A stretch of DNA of 64,000 nucleotides, taken from the NCBI RefSeq assembly GCF_910592395.1, contig NC_088320.1, forward strand, positions 6,014,001-6,078,000, given 5' to 3'. The notes under the pieces were generated by a model. The model searched no databases and was not told the DNA's origin. It saw only the letters and a program-made list of their open reading frames with translations. Each line of letters begins with the position of its first letter. Within the stretch, counting starts at the first letter, position 1. Of this stretch, positions 10,964-20,945 are shown in pieces. This DNA is from Lineus longissimus. Taxonomy: Eukaryota > Nemertea > Pilidiophora > Heteronemertea > Lineidae. Position numbers and translations under genes: made by a program.

Positions 10964-13900
10964 ATGGAGATCCTCTTCCTCTTAATCTGGATTTTTGGAA
11001 GTTACACAACACATGGTAAGTTACATATAGAATATTTTCAAGAGAACCCGGGCCCATTTTCTGAAGCTTAGGAAGAGTTCCTAGCTAGCAGCGTTAATCT
11101 CTAGAAAGGCTCTGTCGATACAGATTGCTGCATAATGCCAAACTCTTAAAGTATAGTGTAACTATACATATTCCAATGCCTTCGTGCCAAAAGTTATGTG
11201 ATTTAACGTGAGGCCGCCAAAGTTATGAAAGCATATGAGCCGCAACGAAACTTGTTTTACTGTTTTTGCACTTAAAAGAAATGACAGGAGACGATGTCGT
11301 TGAATAACTTACATTGTCAAACAAGTTATAAAAATCGGACAAGTTTTTGTTTGGTGAAAATCCGTCCACGAATATATGCCTTTTTATTCCAGTCAATTCT
11401 ATCACGGTCCCCACCGCTGCCTCTACCACATATACTACCAACTCAGAGGAGCAGCTCTACACAGCCTTGACTGGCAACTATGGCGAGCGGGTTCGACCTC
11501 TTGCCGATTCCTCACAGCCTATCAACATTTCCATCACTTTTAACTTGGTGAAGATAGTTCAAATGAACGAACCCATGCAACAGCTTCAAATTGCAGGTGC
11601 CCTGTGCCTGGTAAGTGTGTTAAAAGGTTAGATAAAGGTTTTTGAGCTTCTGAAAGCTTCTCATTTTCCGGAAAAACCTCATGATCGTGTTGGCTGAAAA
11701 ACGCTAAAAGGTTTTTCAATGGCTCAAAAACCTTTGTTTTTGAGAGTGCAGATCCGCATGTTATGTATTTTGATGAATACCGTTGTCCCTCTATTTGAGT
11801 GGCGGTGAGATAAACGCATCTTTTATACCAGAAACTGACAAGTAGCTTGTGTTTTTGGGCAAGTCGCCTTACTTTATTGATTCTTTTCAGTCATGGACCG
11901 ACTACAAACTCGAATGGATACCGCGGAACTATAATTTTCTTACTTACATTTCGCTACCAACCACCCAAATATGGATACCAGACATTGGACAGTCAGACAG
12001 GTACGCCGTATTTCTTTGATGTGTCATTTTGCTTGATAGTAGGACGTTGACTTTGATTCCAAAGACTCCATTCGTGCTGGTTCAATCAATCAATCAATCA
12101 ACCAATGAGTAAATTTGTTTTGCGCCCAAATTATAAGAATTAGTCTAAGTCTCTTATGCGCATTGTAAAGACCGTTTGAAAAGGTGTTTCTCAAGGAGTT
12201 TTTAAAGGGAGCAAACTCTCTGCTCTCCTTATGAGAGCCCGAAGTTTGTTCCAGAGATCTGTGCTCGACGAATCCAATATGTGCATATATGCCATACATG
12301 TATTTCAAGTGTACTAATATCGGTCAGTTTCAGGATACTGGCACGCGACCTGATCATAATAAGTACATTGCATCTTGATTTCAGTTTGGTCGGCGATTAC
12401 GATTTAGCAGTCGTCCAAGATTATTACAATGTCATGGTGCACTTCAGCGGCTATGTCTCGTGGATGCCAGGAGGAACGTTCACAACAGCGTGCGCTTTCG
12501 ACATCACGTACTTTCCTTTTGACACACAAGTAAGAGAAATGTATAACGTATTCTATACAAACAAAATCATTAACTGCGCGAAAAGGTCACGTTCTCGATT
12601 GACAAAAATTGTCACCTGACCTACTTCTGCACTAGCGACTTCAATTTATTACGGCGTCCAATCGCAAGACTTGTATGTAAAGAACGTCGTGATTGGCCAC
12701 TCCAAGGGTACACGCGGAAATGAACCAATCAATTACTAAGCATCGTCTTCCGAACATTTTTTTCAGACTTGCTCCTTCACGTTCAAATCCTGGACTCAGC
12801 TGTCCACTACCATCCAGCTTGTGGCGTCTTCTGCGACAGCGATGACGAACAGATATACCACCGATGGCCAATGGAAATTGAACTCTGCAACCACGGAGAT
12901 CAAGACCGTTGATATAGGAACTTCGCCCGACGGGTCCACACTGTCGACGATTTCGATGGTATTGACGATGTCGTTGACGCGGAAGCATACATATTACATG
13001 GTGAGTCGGCCAATCACCGTCATCATCGTAGGCACCGTTGTCAACATGATATCATCATCATCATAATTATTATCGTCGTCGTCGTCGTCGATCTACTAAT
13101 TTTCGCGAGATATACATGTATGTATAACTTTCCTACTTTTTTTAGGTGAACACAGTAGCCCCATGTGTCCTGATTTCCGTCCTTGTTCTGGTCGTGTTTT
13201 ATATCCCACCGGATGCAGGGGAGAAGATCTCGTTCGGAATAACCATCCTGCTGGCGTTTTCGGTGTTCCAACTTATCGTAGCCGACTCCTTACCGAAATC
13301 TTCAGAGCACACAGCGGTATTGAGTAAGCCATTATTTTGATAAATAACCAATAAATATCTCGGTTACGACTTTCAGGTTAAAAGACCACTCGCAATATTA
13401 GAGGCACTGTTAGACAATCCAGTCACCTTCCACTCTGCATTAGTAGTGTCCATCATGGAATTCCACATGGAATGGAAGGTTTCAAAATCTGACTGAATCA
13501 TCGCGCATCATAAGTAGTTATTACCCATTCGAAATGGGAATGTGGTGTATACATGTACATTTCGTACTGAACTTCCAGTGGTCTCCGCCCATACGCGTTG
13601 TCAAGCTTAGCATTGTCAATACATTGAGGGTCAAGATGGTAGCCAACATTTATGCCTGTGAACATTCCTATTTATTTAGCTATATCCACTGATGGCTCTT
13701 TCAATTCTCCTTTTAAGGTATCTACCTAATCTTCCTCATGGCCATGTCGACATTCTCTGTCATCATGTCAGTCTTCATCTTGAACGCACATCACATGTGC
13801 ATCGGAGAGGAGCGCCTTCCGCGTTGGGCACAGAAACTACTTTTTGGCTGCCTGGCAAAGATCACCTGCTTCACAGGAGACGTCAAAGATTTTTACTCAG

Positions 13901-14265
13901 AATCGGAGAACCTCGTCGTGCCGTTGAATGCCGAATGCACATCAACAGTCCAGACCAGTGGCGTCGGTGATGACATCAGCGCTTTCAACATCACGGATGT
14001 TGACAGTACGAAGTCAAAAAACGATCTAAAATTTGAAACGAAGGATGACACTTCCATGCTAAATCTCCAAACTACTCGAGCAATTCTCAGTGAACTGCAA
14101 AAGCTGACAACAAAGATGAAAGGCGATGAAAAGCAGAATAATTATGCAAATGAGTGGAAATTGGCGGCGCGTATTATTGACCGTTTTCTCCTCATCGTTT
14201 GCTGCCTTTTGGAGTTTGTTGTAACCATCTCCTGTTTAGCTATTATACCCGCTGTTCACTCTTAG
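10964..14265 (+). CDS. Nicotinic-type Cys-loop ligand-gated channel subunit (non-alpha), seven exons
   Basis: Pentameric cation-channel subunit of the nicotinic acetylcholine receptor family. Exons: 10964-11015, 11393-11610, 11891-12000, 12385-12529, 12767-13000, 13146-13323, 13718-14265. All junctions agree in phase and total 1485 nt (494 aa). An in-frame TAA lies just upstream of the ATG. Residues 1-17 look like a signal peptide. Family landmarks are WxDYKLxW at 92-99, WIPDI in loop A, W153 before the Cys-loop, C163-X13-C177 with FPFD, and W184 in loop B. TM1 starts near residue 253, TM2 contains GEKISFGITILL (GEK suggests cation selectivity), TM3 follows, and TM4 is in the last 30 residues. 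There is no vicinal CC in loop C and no Tyr in loop A, so it is a non-alpha subunit. A possible poly(A) signal is at 14663-14668. Confidence 0.93.
12060..12275 (-). mobile_element. CR1/L2-like LINE 3' fragment in intron 3 of the channel gene
   Basis: On the minus strand the sequence decodes, with one frame change, to a DLWNKLR...FKNSLRN motif typical of the reverse-transcriptase C-terminus of CR1/L2-group LINEs and homologous to the larger fragment near 23.2 kb. It ends in a (CAAT)n-type microsatellite tail (about 12083-12102), as these elements do. It lies antisense within the intron and is inactive. Confidence 0.6.
13048..13092. repeat. Trinucleotide microsatellites (ATC)n / (GTC)n
   Basis: Short runs of ATC repeats followed by six or so GTC repeats, located in intron 5 of the nicotinic-type subunit gene. 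Confidence 0.8.
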
Positions 14266-15083
14266 GTCACCACAGCAGGGGCGTAAATAGCTTTGAGTCG
14301 CGGGGGTCAAAAGGCTTTCGGGGGGAGGGCAAGATGACACTGTGGTTGACAGGTCAAATTATGTCAGGTCAAGGTCTGAATGACACTGTGATCATGCAAA
14401 TAATGGAGGCCAGCTGCCTGATGCAAGCTGCAAGGCTGGTGATCGCAACAACACGACCGTAAGTATGTCACCTTATTAGTGACGTCTGTTGAGACATGTG
14501 GATCCTCATGTCAGTGTACATTGTATGTTTCTGCAGTTTTAAATGTTTAAATCACCATACTTCCACACCTGCTATCTTATTAGAATATATGTGATGATGC
14601 ACACAAGTACATTGTTCCTTTTTAATGAGTTGGGGCACACCAACTTCACTCCAATGCATATAAATAAATCACCATTTCATCAGCTTTGAATGCATATTTC
14701 TGCGTTTACGAATTGCGCAGCATGTATAATATACAGGACATGCGGTACCTGCATGACTGGGTCGCATTTTAAGGACAACGTACGACACGGAATGCCTCAT
14801 TGAATGAAGTTACAGGCACATCGTATCCCTGTCGAGAGGAATATGCCCAGCTAAACCGTAAGGATAACATTCCATGCAGAATATTCAAGGAAATACGTGC
14901 ACACAAATTAAAGAGAAAATATATATTAAGGAAATGAGGACACACTAGAGGGAATATGATAAAGCAGGCAAGCTAAGGAAAAAATTTAAAAACTGACAAA
15001 ATCAGCAACAATCAAACCAGCAGGTAAATTTGAACGAAGGGGTCTGACAAAAATTCAGCCACCAATTTGCTCACGGTCATGTG
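14266..15083. other. Spacer between channel-subunit gene and Kv gene
   Basis: This holds the 3' UTR of the nicotinic-type subunit (AATAAA at 14663-14668) and the promoter/5' UTR of the Kv gene. I see no exon. An in-frame TGA at 15045-15047 bounds the Kv reading frame upstream. Confidence 0.5.
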
Positions 15084-17149
15084 ATGATGGAATACGTCAA
15101 ATTCAACGTTGGGGGAGCGTACTTTTTGACGACACGATGTACCCTTGAAAACATACCAAACTCAAAGCTCGCAGCTGTGATAAATTCAGAGAAACACTTT
15201 GACGACATCCTTGGCGCCTATTACTTCGACAGGCGTCCCGATTTATTCAGTATCATTCTCCAGGCCCACCGCGAGGGGGTTTTGCACTGCCCGACCGAGG
15301 CCTGTGGAAACGAGGTCCTCGCGGAAATGGACTACTGGGAAATACCAAAGACGATGATTGCACAATGCTGTGTTAGCAAGATGGCCGCCGCTCAGCAGGA
15401 GAGACTCATTGCTGAGACAGTAAATGAGGACATCCTCGGTGATTTTGAACGGACTCTCAAAATTGTTGACGCCAGTCACGGTTGGAGGAAGCGAGCTGCC
15501 AAACTGTGGATATTTTTCGAATTTCCTGTGTCTTCTACGAAAGCGAAGGTATTGTCAACAAACACTAAATTTCTTTCACATAATATTATGTAATAAGTGT
15601 CCCTTCTTTCCTGTCATATTCAAATGCTCAGTCATGCCAGTGCAGTATTTTTGCTTTACCCTTTCCTTATAACCGTTATCGCAGTTGAAGTAATTGTGTA
15701 GATGATTCTGCAGGCAGTGCATGCTTTCTCTGGCCAAGTTGCCAAATCCCAGCTGGCTGGGTCTCGGTCGTGCTCCACCGTGACTGTCTATGGCTTTGGG
15801 GCTGGTCACTGGCATCAGTTTATCCTGCTTCTCGACCAGTATATATGAGCCAGTCTGCCATCCAGTTTTGCAAGTATCACTCGATCTGGCGTCCGTCATA
15901 GGGCCGAAACATACCTACGTGTTTTGAACTGTTAATTTCAACGCCACTGCAGAATTCGAAACCGACGCGGACACACGAAGTAATGTGATGTCATCAAGTT
16001 TTCAAAAACTGGTCGTGTGTATGTCATATACAATGTACCAAGACTCAGAGAGGCAAACATAGCACAAACGAAAAAGGTAAAGGCATTACCGTCCCACCCA
16101 CTATGAAGTAAATGAGCTGGCGTAGCGTTTCCCCTTCCATATGACAGAGCTGGTATAGCATTTCCCCTTCCAGGTAACTGAGCTGGCGTAGCTGTTCCCT
16201 TCCATGTAACAGAGCTGGTGTAGTGTTTCCCCTTCTCTTTCAGACATGGTCCCTATTCACCGCTGCGATGACCATAGCTTCCGTCCTCTGCCTGATGTTG
16301 ATGAACGACCTTAAAATGCGCGTCCGCGACAGACCCGGGAACTCCAAAAACCACACGGACGAAGTCCTCAAACTTATGGCTTCGGAAAAATGGAGAAGGT
16401 TATGGTTGGACGATATTCGGCCGGAGATCCTGTATCTGGATTTAACAGTGAACGTCATCATTTTAATAGACATGATATTCCGCATATCAGTGTGTCCGTA
16501 CAAAGCAAAGTTATTCAAATCAAAAACGAAACTTCTAGACCTTATCGTCATAACGGCATATTGGATAAGCCAGATTGCCAATATCCCGCAGAATCTGCCG
16601 CGGTATTTAGAAATCGAACCGACAGATGCACTGCGATACGTGTGGCTAGTGTGTCAAATCACGCAACTCTTCCGCCCACTCTTAATGATTCGTCTAGCTA
16701 ATACGTTCGTGGGCCTCCGCGTCCTGCTGATGGTGATCAAGCGGAGCATGGCAGAATTGCTGACTATCATTTTGTTTCTTGTCATGGGCATGATGGTGTT
16801 TGCTTGTTTTATTTTCGTAGCTGAGCTCCCCGTTGACGGGGAGTTTGAGAGTCCGTTCCAGGGCTGCTGGTGGGCTCTGATAACGATGTCGACGGTGGGG
16901 TACGGGGACGTCCATCCCCACGCCTGGCCAGGTTACGTCGTTGGAATGTGCTGCGCGATCGTGGGGGTCATTATAACCGGTTTATCGATCCCGATCTTGA
17001 GCAGCGATTTCAACACTTATTACAATCATGTGCGTCTGACGATGTCGAAAATAGTCGAGCGCATGTCTGAGATAAAGGAGGACAAAGACACAGAAACAAA
17101 AACCATTGTGTCCGAGAATGGACACTTAGTGGGACAGACTCACCTTTGA
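15084..17149 (+). CDS. Voltage-gated-type K+ channel subunit (Kv2/3/4 class T1) with degenerate S4
   Basis: Two exons, 15084-15548 and 16244-17149 (AAG|GTATTG donor, TTTCAG acceptor, phase 0), 1371 nt, 456 aa. The T1 domain fills residues 1-110 and has the exact HX5CX20CC zinc site of non-Shaker Kv families (H68, C74, C95, C96). S1 begins near residue 156, where the intron falls. S2 keeps an acidic Asp and Arg (IDMIFR) and S3 keeps its Asp (LLDLIV). The selectivity filter TVGYGD is at 372-377. Odd points: aligning S4 to Shaker through KRSMAEL, only R299 and R305 occupy gating-charge positions, the others being Gln293, Gln296, Leu302 and Asn308. The S6 hinge is SIP (403-405) rather than PVP. 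It is probably a poorly voltage-sensitive or modulatory subunit; that is inference. The C-tail is short. Either Met at 15084 or 15087 could start. Confidence 0.93.
16114..16243 (+). repeat. Tandem ~33-bp repeat ending at the Kv exon 2 splice acceptor
   Basis: Four copies (starting 16114, 16147, 16180, 16212) of a unit beginning GAGCTGG and ending in a pyrimidine tract. The last copy provides the functional CTCTTTCAG acceptor, and the second copy contains a decoy CCTTCCAG at about 16173. Confidence 0.85.
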
Positions 17150-18159
17150 CATGAAGCTTTAAAGGGGGGATATAGGCATGAGATTACGTACCATTTTTTC
17201 GAAGAAAATCTATTGTAGTACGTCATAATTTGCATTTAAAGGGCAGTGGGATTTCTTGTCCTAACAGCACCAATGACGCACCTACATGTATATGTACTCT
17301 TTTGTCACTTAAAAAAATTCAGTAAGCACTGCTAGACACTGCCATCCTCAACATTAGACACAACCTCTCGAGCCCGAATTGTTCCTTTGTTATCAAAACT
17401 AAGCCTGGTACTCGTCGGCACTATTTATTCATACAGAACGACAAGGATAGGGGTAAGAAATTAAGATTCCTACTGAGTTTCGAAACGTAAGCAGACCTCC
17501 GATCCATGCCTATATTCTACCTTTAAAGCGGGACTGCAGGTAGGAGCTCGTGGGTGATTTGGTCATTTTAGATGACTAATATGCACAGTTAGGAGACTGA
17601 GTATAAGGTTCGATGCAGCATTATATGTATCCCTCATACAAGCAAGAATAGTTTCAGTGCATTCTCCGCATGCAATAGTGGCATATCTACGATTGGTATT
17701 TGTGGCTTAAAACGTACATGTCGAACGATACAAATCAGGCTGCGCCACCTGGTAGCTAAAGGTGAAACTAGTATCCCTTGCGCGCACAGTGGGATAATGA
17801 AGAACTACTGTGTGTGGTATTGACTGGTTATCTACAACCTTAGTTTCGTATTCAACCTGGTTTTTGGTGTGACGGCTCCGAACAACGTTGAAAGGCTGTC
17901 TTCCTTTAGAGGCGACCGCGAAAGGGAGATTCTCTTGAACATGCCCACAATGTATAACAGTTCTTTGGACTGATAATGCATGCTATCAGTAATGAGAAAT
18001 GCCTTTTTGGTGAATAAGGACCAACAATTTTGGCCGTCCAAAGAGTGTCCCTAGATGGAACATGCCCATCATGTATACTTCGCGTCCAGGATATTTTCGC
18101 GTGTAGGTCATGCTCACGAAAATATTCTGCCACGAAAATCACTTGCTTTCCAGCAAGAA

Positions 18160-18506
18160 AGAAGACGCTCCTGAGATCTGTGCCAGCATACCTTCTAATG
18201 TAAATCAGCCTGAAACAAGAAACATACAATCGCATTGAATTTGTAACGATGACTTATTCAAACTTACATCTATTCTTACCTTACCTCGAAACTAGACTTA
18301 CTGTGTCATTTAACTGAGCTCAAGCAATATCTGGGATCGAGAATCCTACCTTTCTGTATTCCCCTGTGTCCTTGGCTGGCATTCCTCGTATTCCATGGAT
18401 TGAAGACGCTCCTGAGATCTGCGCCAGCATACCTTCCGATGTAGATCAGCCTGAAAACAAGAAACACACAATCGCAGTGAAATTATAAAGATGACCTATT
18501 CAAATT
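18160..18506 (-). repeat. Direct duplication of an exon-like segment (two copies)
   Basis: Two copies about 90% alike, 242 bp apart (18160-18270; 18402-18506). On the minus strand each starts with a pyrimidine-rich TTTCAG acceptor followed by an open frame reading LIYI(R/G)RYAG(T/A)DLRSVF, then the copies diverge. They could be tandemly duplicated exons of an unrecognised minus-strand gene or a duplicated repeat. I do not recognise the peptide. Confidence 0.55.
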
Positions 18507-18719
18507 AATTCCAAAATGTTTTAATCCAGTGTGGTCAAATAAAATGTTGGCAACAGTACAAAAGTTTTCAGTAAACAACAATCTTTTTTGCTACCAGGAA
18601 ATACGTGGTAACACATCTCCATGCAGATGTCGGGAAAGCGCATCTAAGCACTTTTTGAACTAGGGGCATCGCCTGCACAAACTGTCCCTTTTCACAAGGG
18701 TTGCAAAAGAAAAAGAAAA

Positions 18720-18815
18720 ATGATGTCCACAACCGGATTCGAACTCGCGACCTTTGGATCGAACATCGTATTCTGCTATTTCTGTCGAGCGCTCTACCAA
18801 CTGCTCTAATGTTTC
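18720..18815 (-). repeat. tRNA-derived element (SINE head or tRNA pseudogene)
   Basis: The reverse strand has a near-consensus A box (TAGAGCAGTTGG), a perfect B box (GTTCGAATC) and a downstream T-rich stretch that would stop pol III. The spacing between the boxes is longer than usual and the T stem pairs poorly, so it is not a plausible functional tRNA. Confidence 0.5.
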
Positions 18816-19891
18816 TAAGATGTCTCACGTCATGTATTTGTCGAAATCTGATTGGCTTAAATTCCCTGTATACTAGCGGCTTGTGTCATTCCCCTGGTGG
18901 GGACTTACAGAACTTGTTGGCTGTGGTAAACGAGAAGTCTCCGGTCTTTCACAGCCGGCGGCTGGTGTGAGCATCTTGACCCTCAAGCCTTGGAGCCACT
19001 CCGCCGACCCGGACTCTGTTACACCAACTGACCGATTAACTCCGATGGTTCAGAATGGGTGTGAGGGGCGAAACAGTCGTCCGTCTTGTATGACTTGGGC
19101 CCATGTCTTTCATGACGTCGGTCACTGTCTCTCACAACCTGTTGCTGGTTAAGGCAGTATCTAAAACCCCATACCACATACCACATACCCACATGCCAAT
19201 TTTTTCCAGGTGGGGCAATCCAATGAAGGCTGAAGCTTTTATAATAAGCCTGGCAAGATTGGATCACTCATTTTTAGTTCGTCTTACCCAGGAGACAGGA
19301 GTGTTTAATGGACAACCCATTAAGTGACCCGACCGAATCAAGTTTGATATCATGCTATCAAAGTTGGCAATTGTATTCTGTTTCGAATGATTGCAGGTTT
19401 CGAAACTGAGCGCCCTACGAACGACGAACTACAAAGTACGAATGTCTGTCGAGTCATCAAGTCCTCTATCTGCTAATTGATTTACACGACACTGAACCAT
19501 ATTTTATACTTGGTTGTAGAAGGAATTGGGGAAATGATTTTTTTAAATCGTCGATAAAATGCCTTTACATCGTCTTTTGGCTTACGGAACCTGCCTAATG
19601 CATTTCCACAGCTCAGCATTTGTACATGTACAAGTATGTATGCTAAAGCAAATCCCACATTTTGACAATAAACAAGTAATGCCTGTCATAATGATCATTG
19701 ACAGAACAAAGGTCTCGCTTGAGCAGATAACTACGAGCCGGCCTGGTTGAAGGGGGTGCCCGAAATGCTGTGACGTCAAATGCATTGTCTTTGATCATGA
19801 TCGGTCGCGGTTGATTTGAACGCCAGTCGGTTGGTGTGTGAGGTGCGGACAACATCGCGGGAACACTTTCTCCGATTTCGAACCTAAAAAT

Positions 19892-19937
19892 GCCTTCGAA
19901 TTTTCCGAAACAAAACAAAACGACTGCAGCAGAAGGT
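19892..19937 (+). CDS. Possible small first coding exon, unrecognised
   Basis: An ATG in good context (AAAAATGCC) opens a short frame MPSNFPKQNKTTAAE followed directly by a strong donor (GAAG|GTAAGG). An in-phase continuation near 20144-20230 would add about 30 residues to a stop, but its acceptor is weak. I do not recognise the peptide, and this may be chance. Confidence 0.22.
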
Positions 19938-20945
19938 AAGGCACAGTATTTATTCCAGATAAAGGTATGGGTTGGTTTCAAAGGGTTTTTATTGTAGAAA
20001 TAGTCATACAATCAAGGCGGGAATGAACTGCGCTGTTTGAAATTTCAAGCCAGACATGTTGAATTATGTACATCACTGCACTTCATGTACATGTTCAACG
20101 GCAATTTTAATTGCCATCCCTAATCAAATACCATTTGCTCAAAGAAATTAAAGGCGCACGTCCAAGTCATGATGGTGAAGATGGAAGTGATCATGTTAAA
20201 TCAGCGAGATCCCATCACTGCTCTTCTTTCCTGTGATGTGGAAATCTCCACTGAATTCATGACGGTTTGTCTAATTACATGTATATGTAAATTGACGTAA
20301 ACGGTTAACAGTCTTAAATTCAACAACCATTCATTTGGCGGCCACTATCCCGACTGTGGTGTAGCACCCGACTGTAACTGGCATGAAAAGGGGATACGCT
20401 GGTTATGGATGTCAGATCGTGGTTCCATGACCTTTGCAAACAATTTCACTGGACGTAACCCACGCCGGCGGCGACACCAAGGACCGCTGGCTGATCTATC
20501 GATATGTTCGTAGTAGGGTGTCAAAGTCGGAGAGAAGAAGAGCCACTCTTATCTTGTAGGGGGTTCACTTGGAAGTGTTTGCATTTGTTAGCCTATAAAC
20601 ACAATATTTTAATCCTTCGGTCTTGGTTTTGGCGGAGAGAACTAATCTTACATAAGTCCCAGAACAGCATTTTCTGCAAGTCGGTAAAGGTCGGGAAAAA
20701 TCGGGGTAGGTCGGAATTAGTATGACCCTAAACTACTGGTAACCACGCGTGCGCATTCGTATTTCCCGCGTATAGGAACGCATGAACTAATGGTGGCGTC
20801 ACCTGTTATCCACTAGAAGAACTCCGACATCCTTCAATGTGTACGTCGAGGATGTGACAAATCGCATATCGAAGATGTAACAAGTCGCCGATTTTGCATC
20901 ATTTTTCATTTTTTCCCATATATAACCCCGCTTTGATCCTTCAAC

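Larger units (their letters stand above)
17150..20945. other. Intergenic region with duplicated block and tRNA-like element
   Basis: After the Kv stop codon no gene is recognised for 3.8 kb. Contents are a roughly 105-bp direct duplication (18160-18270 and 18402-18506), a tRNA-like element (18720-18815), an unassigned GC-richer stretch at 18.87-19.2 kb, and a possible small first exon near 19.89 kb. Confidence 0.5.

Noticed and set aside
18720-18815. Functional tRNA gene
   Set aside because: Good B box, but arms do not pair into a cloverleaf and box spacing is long.
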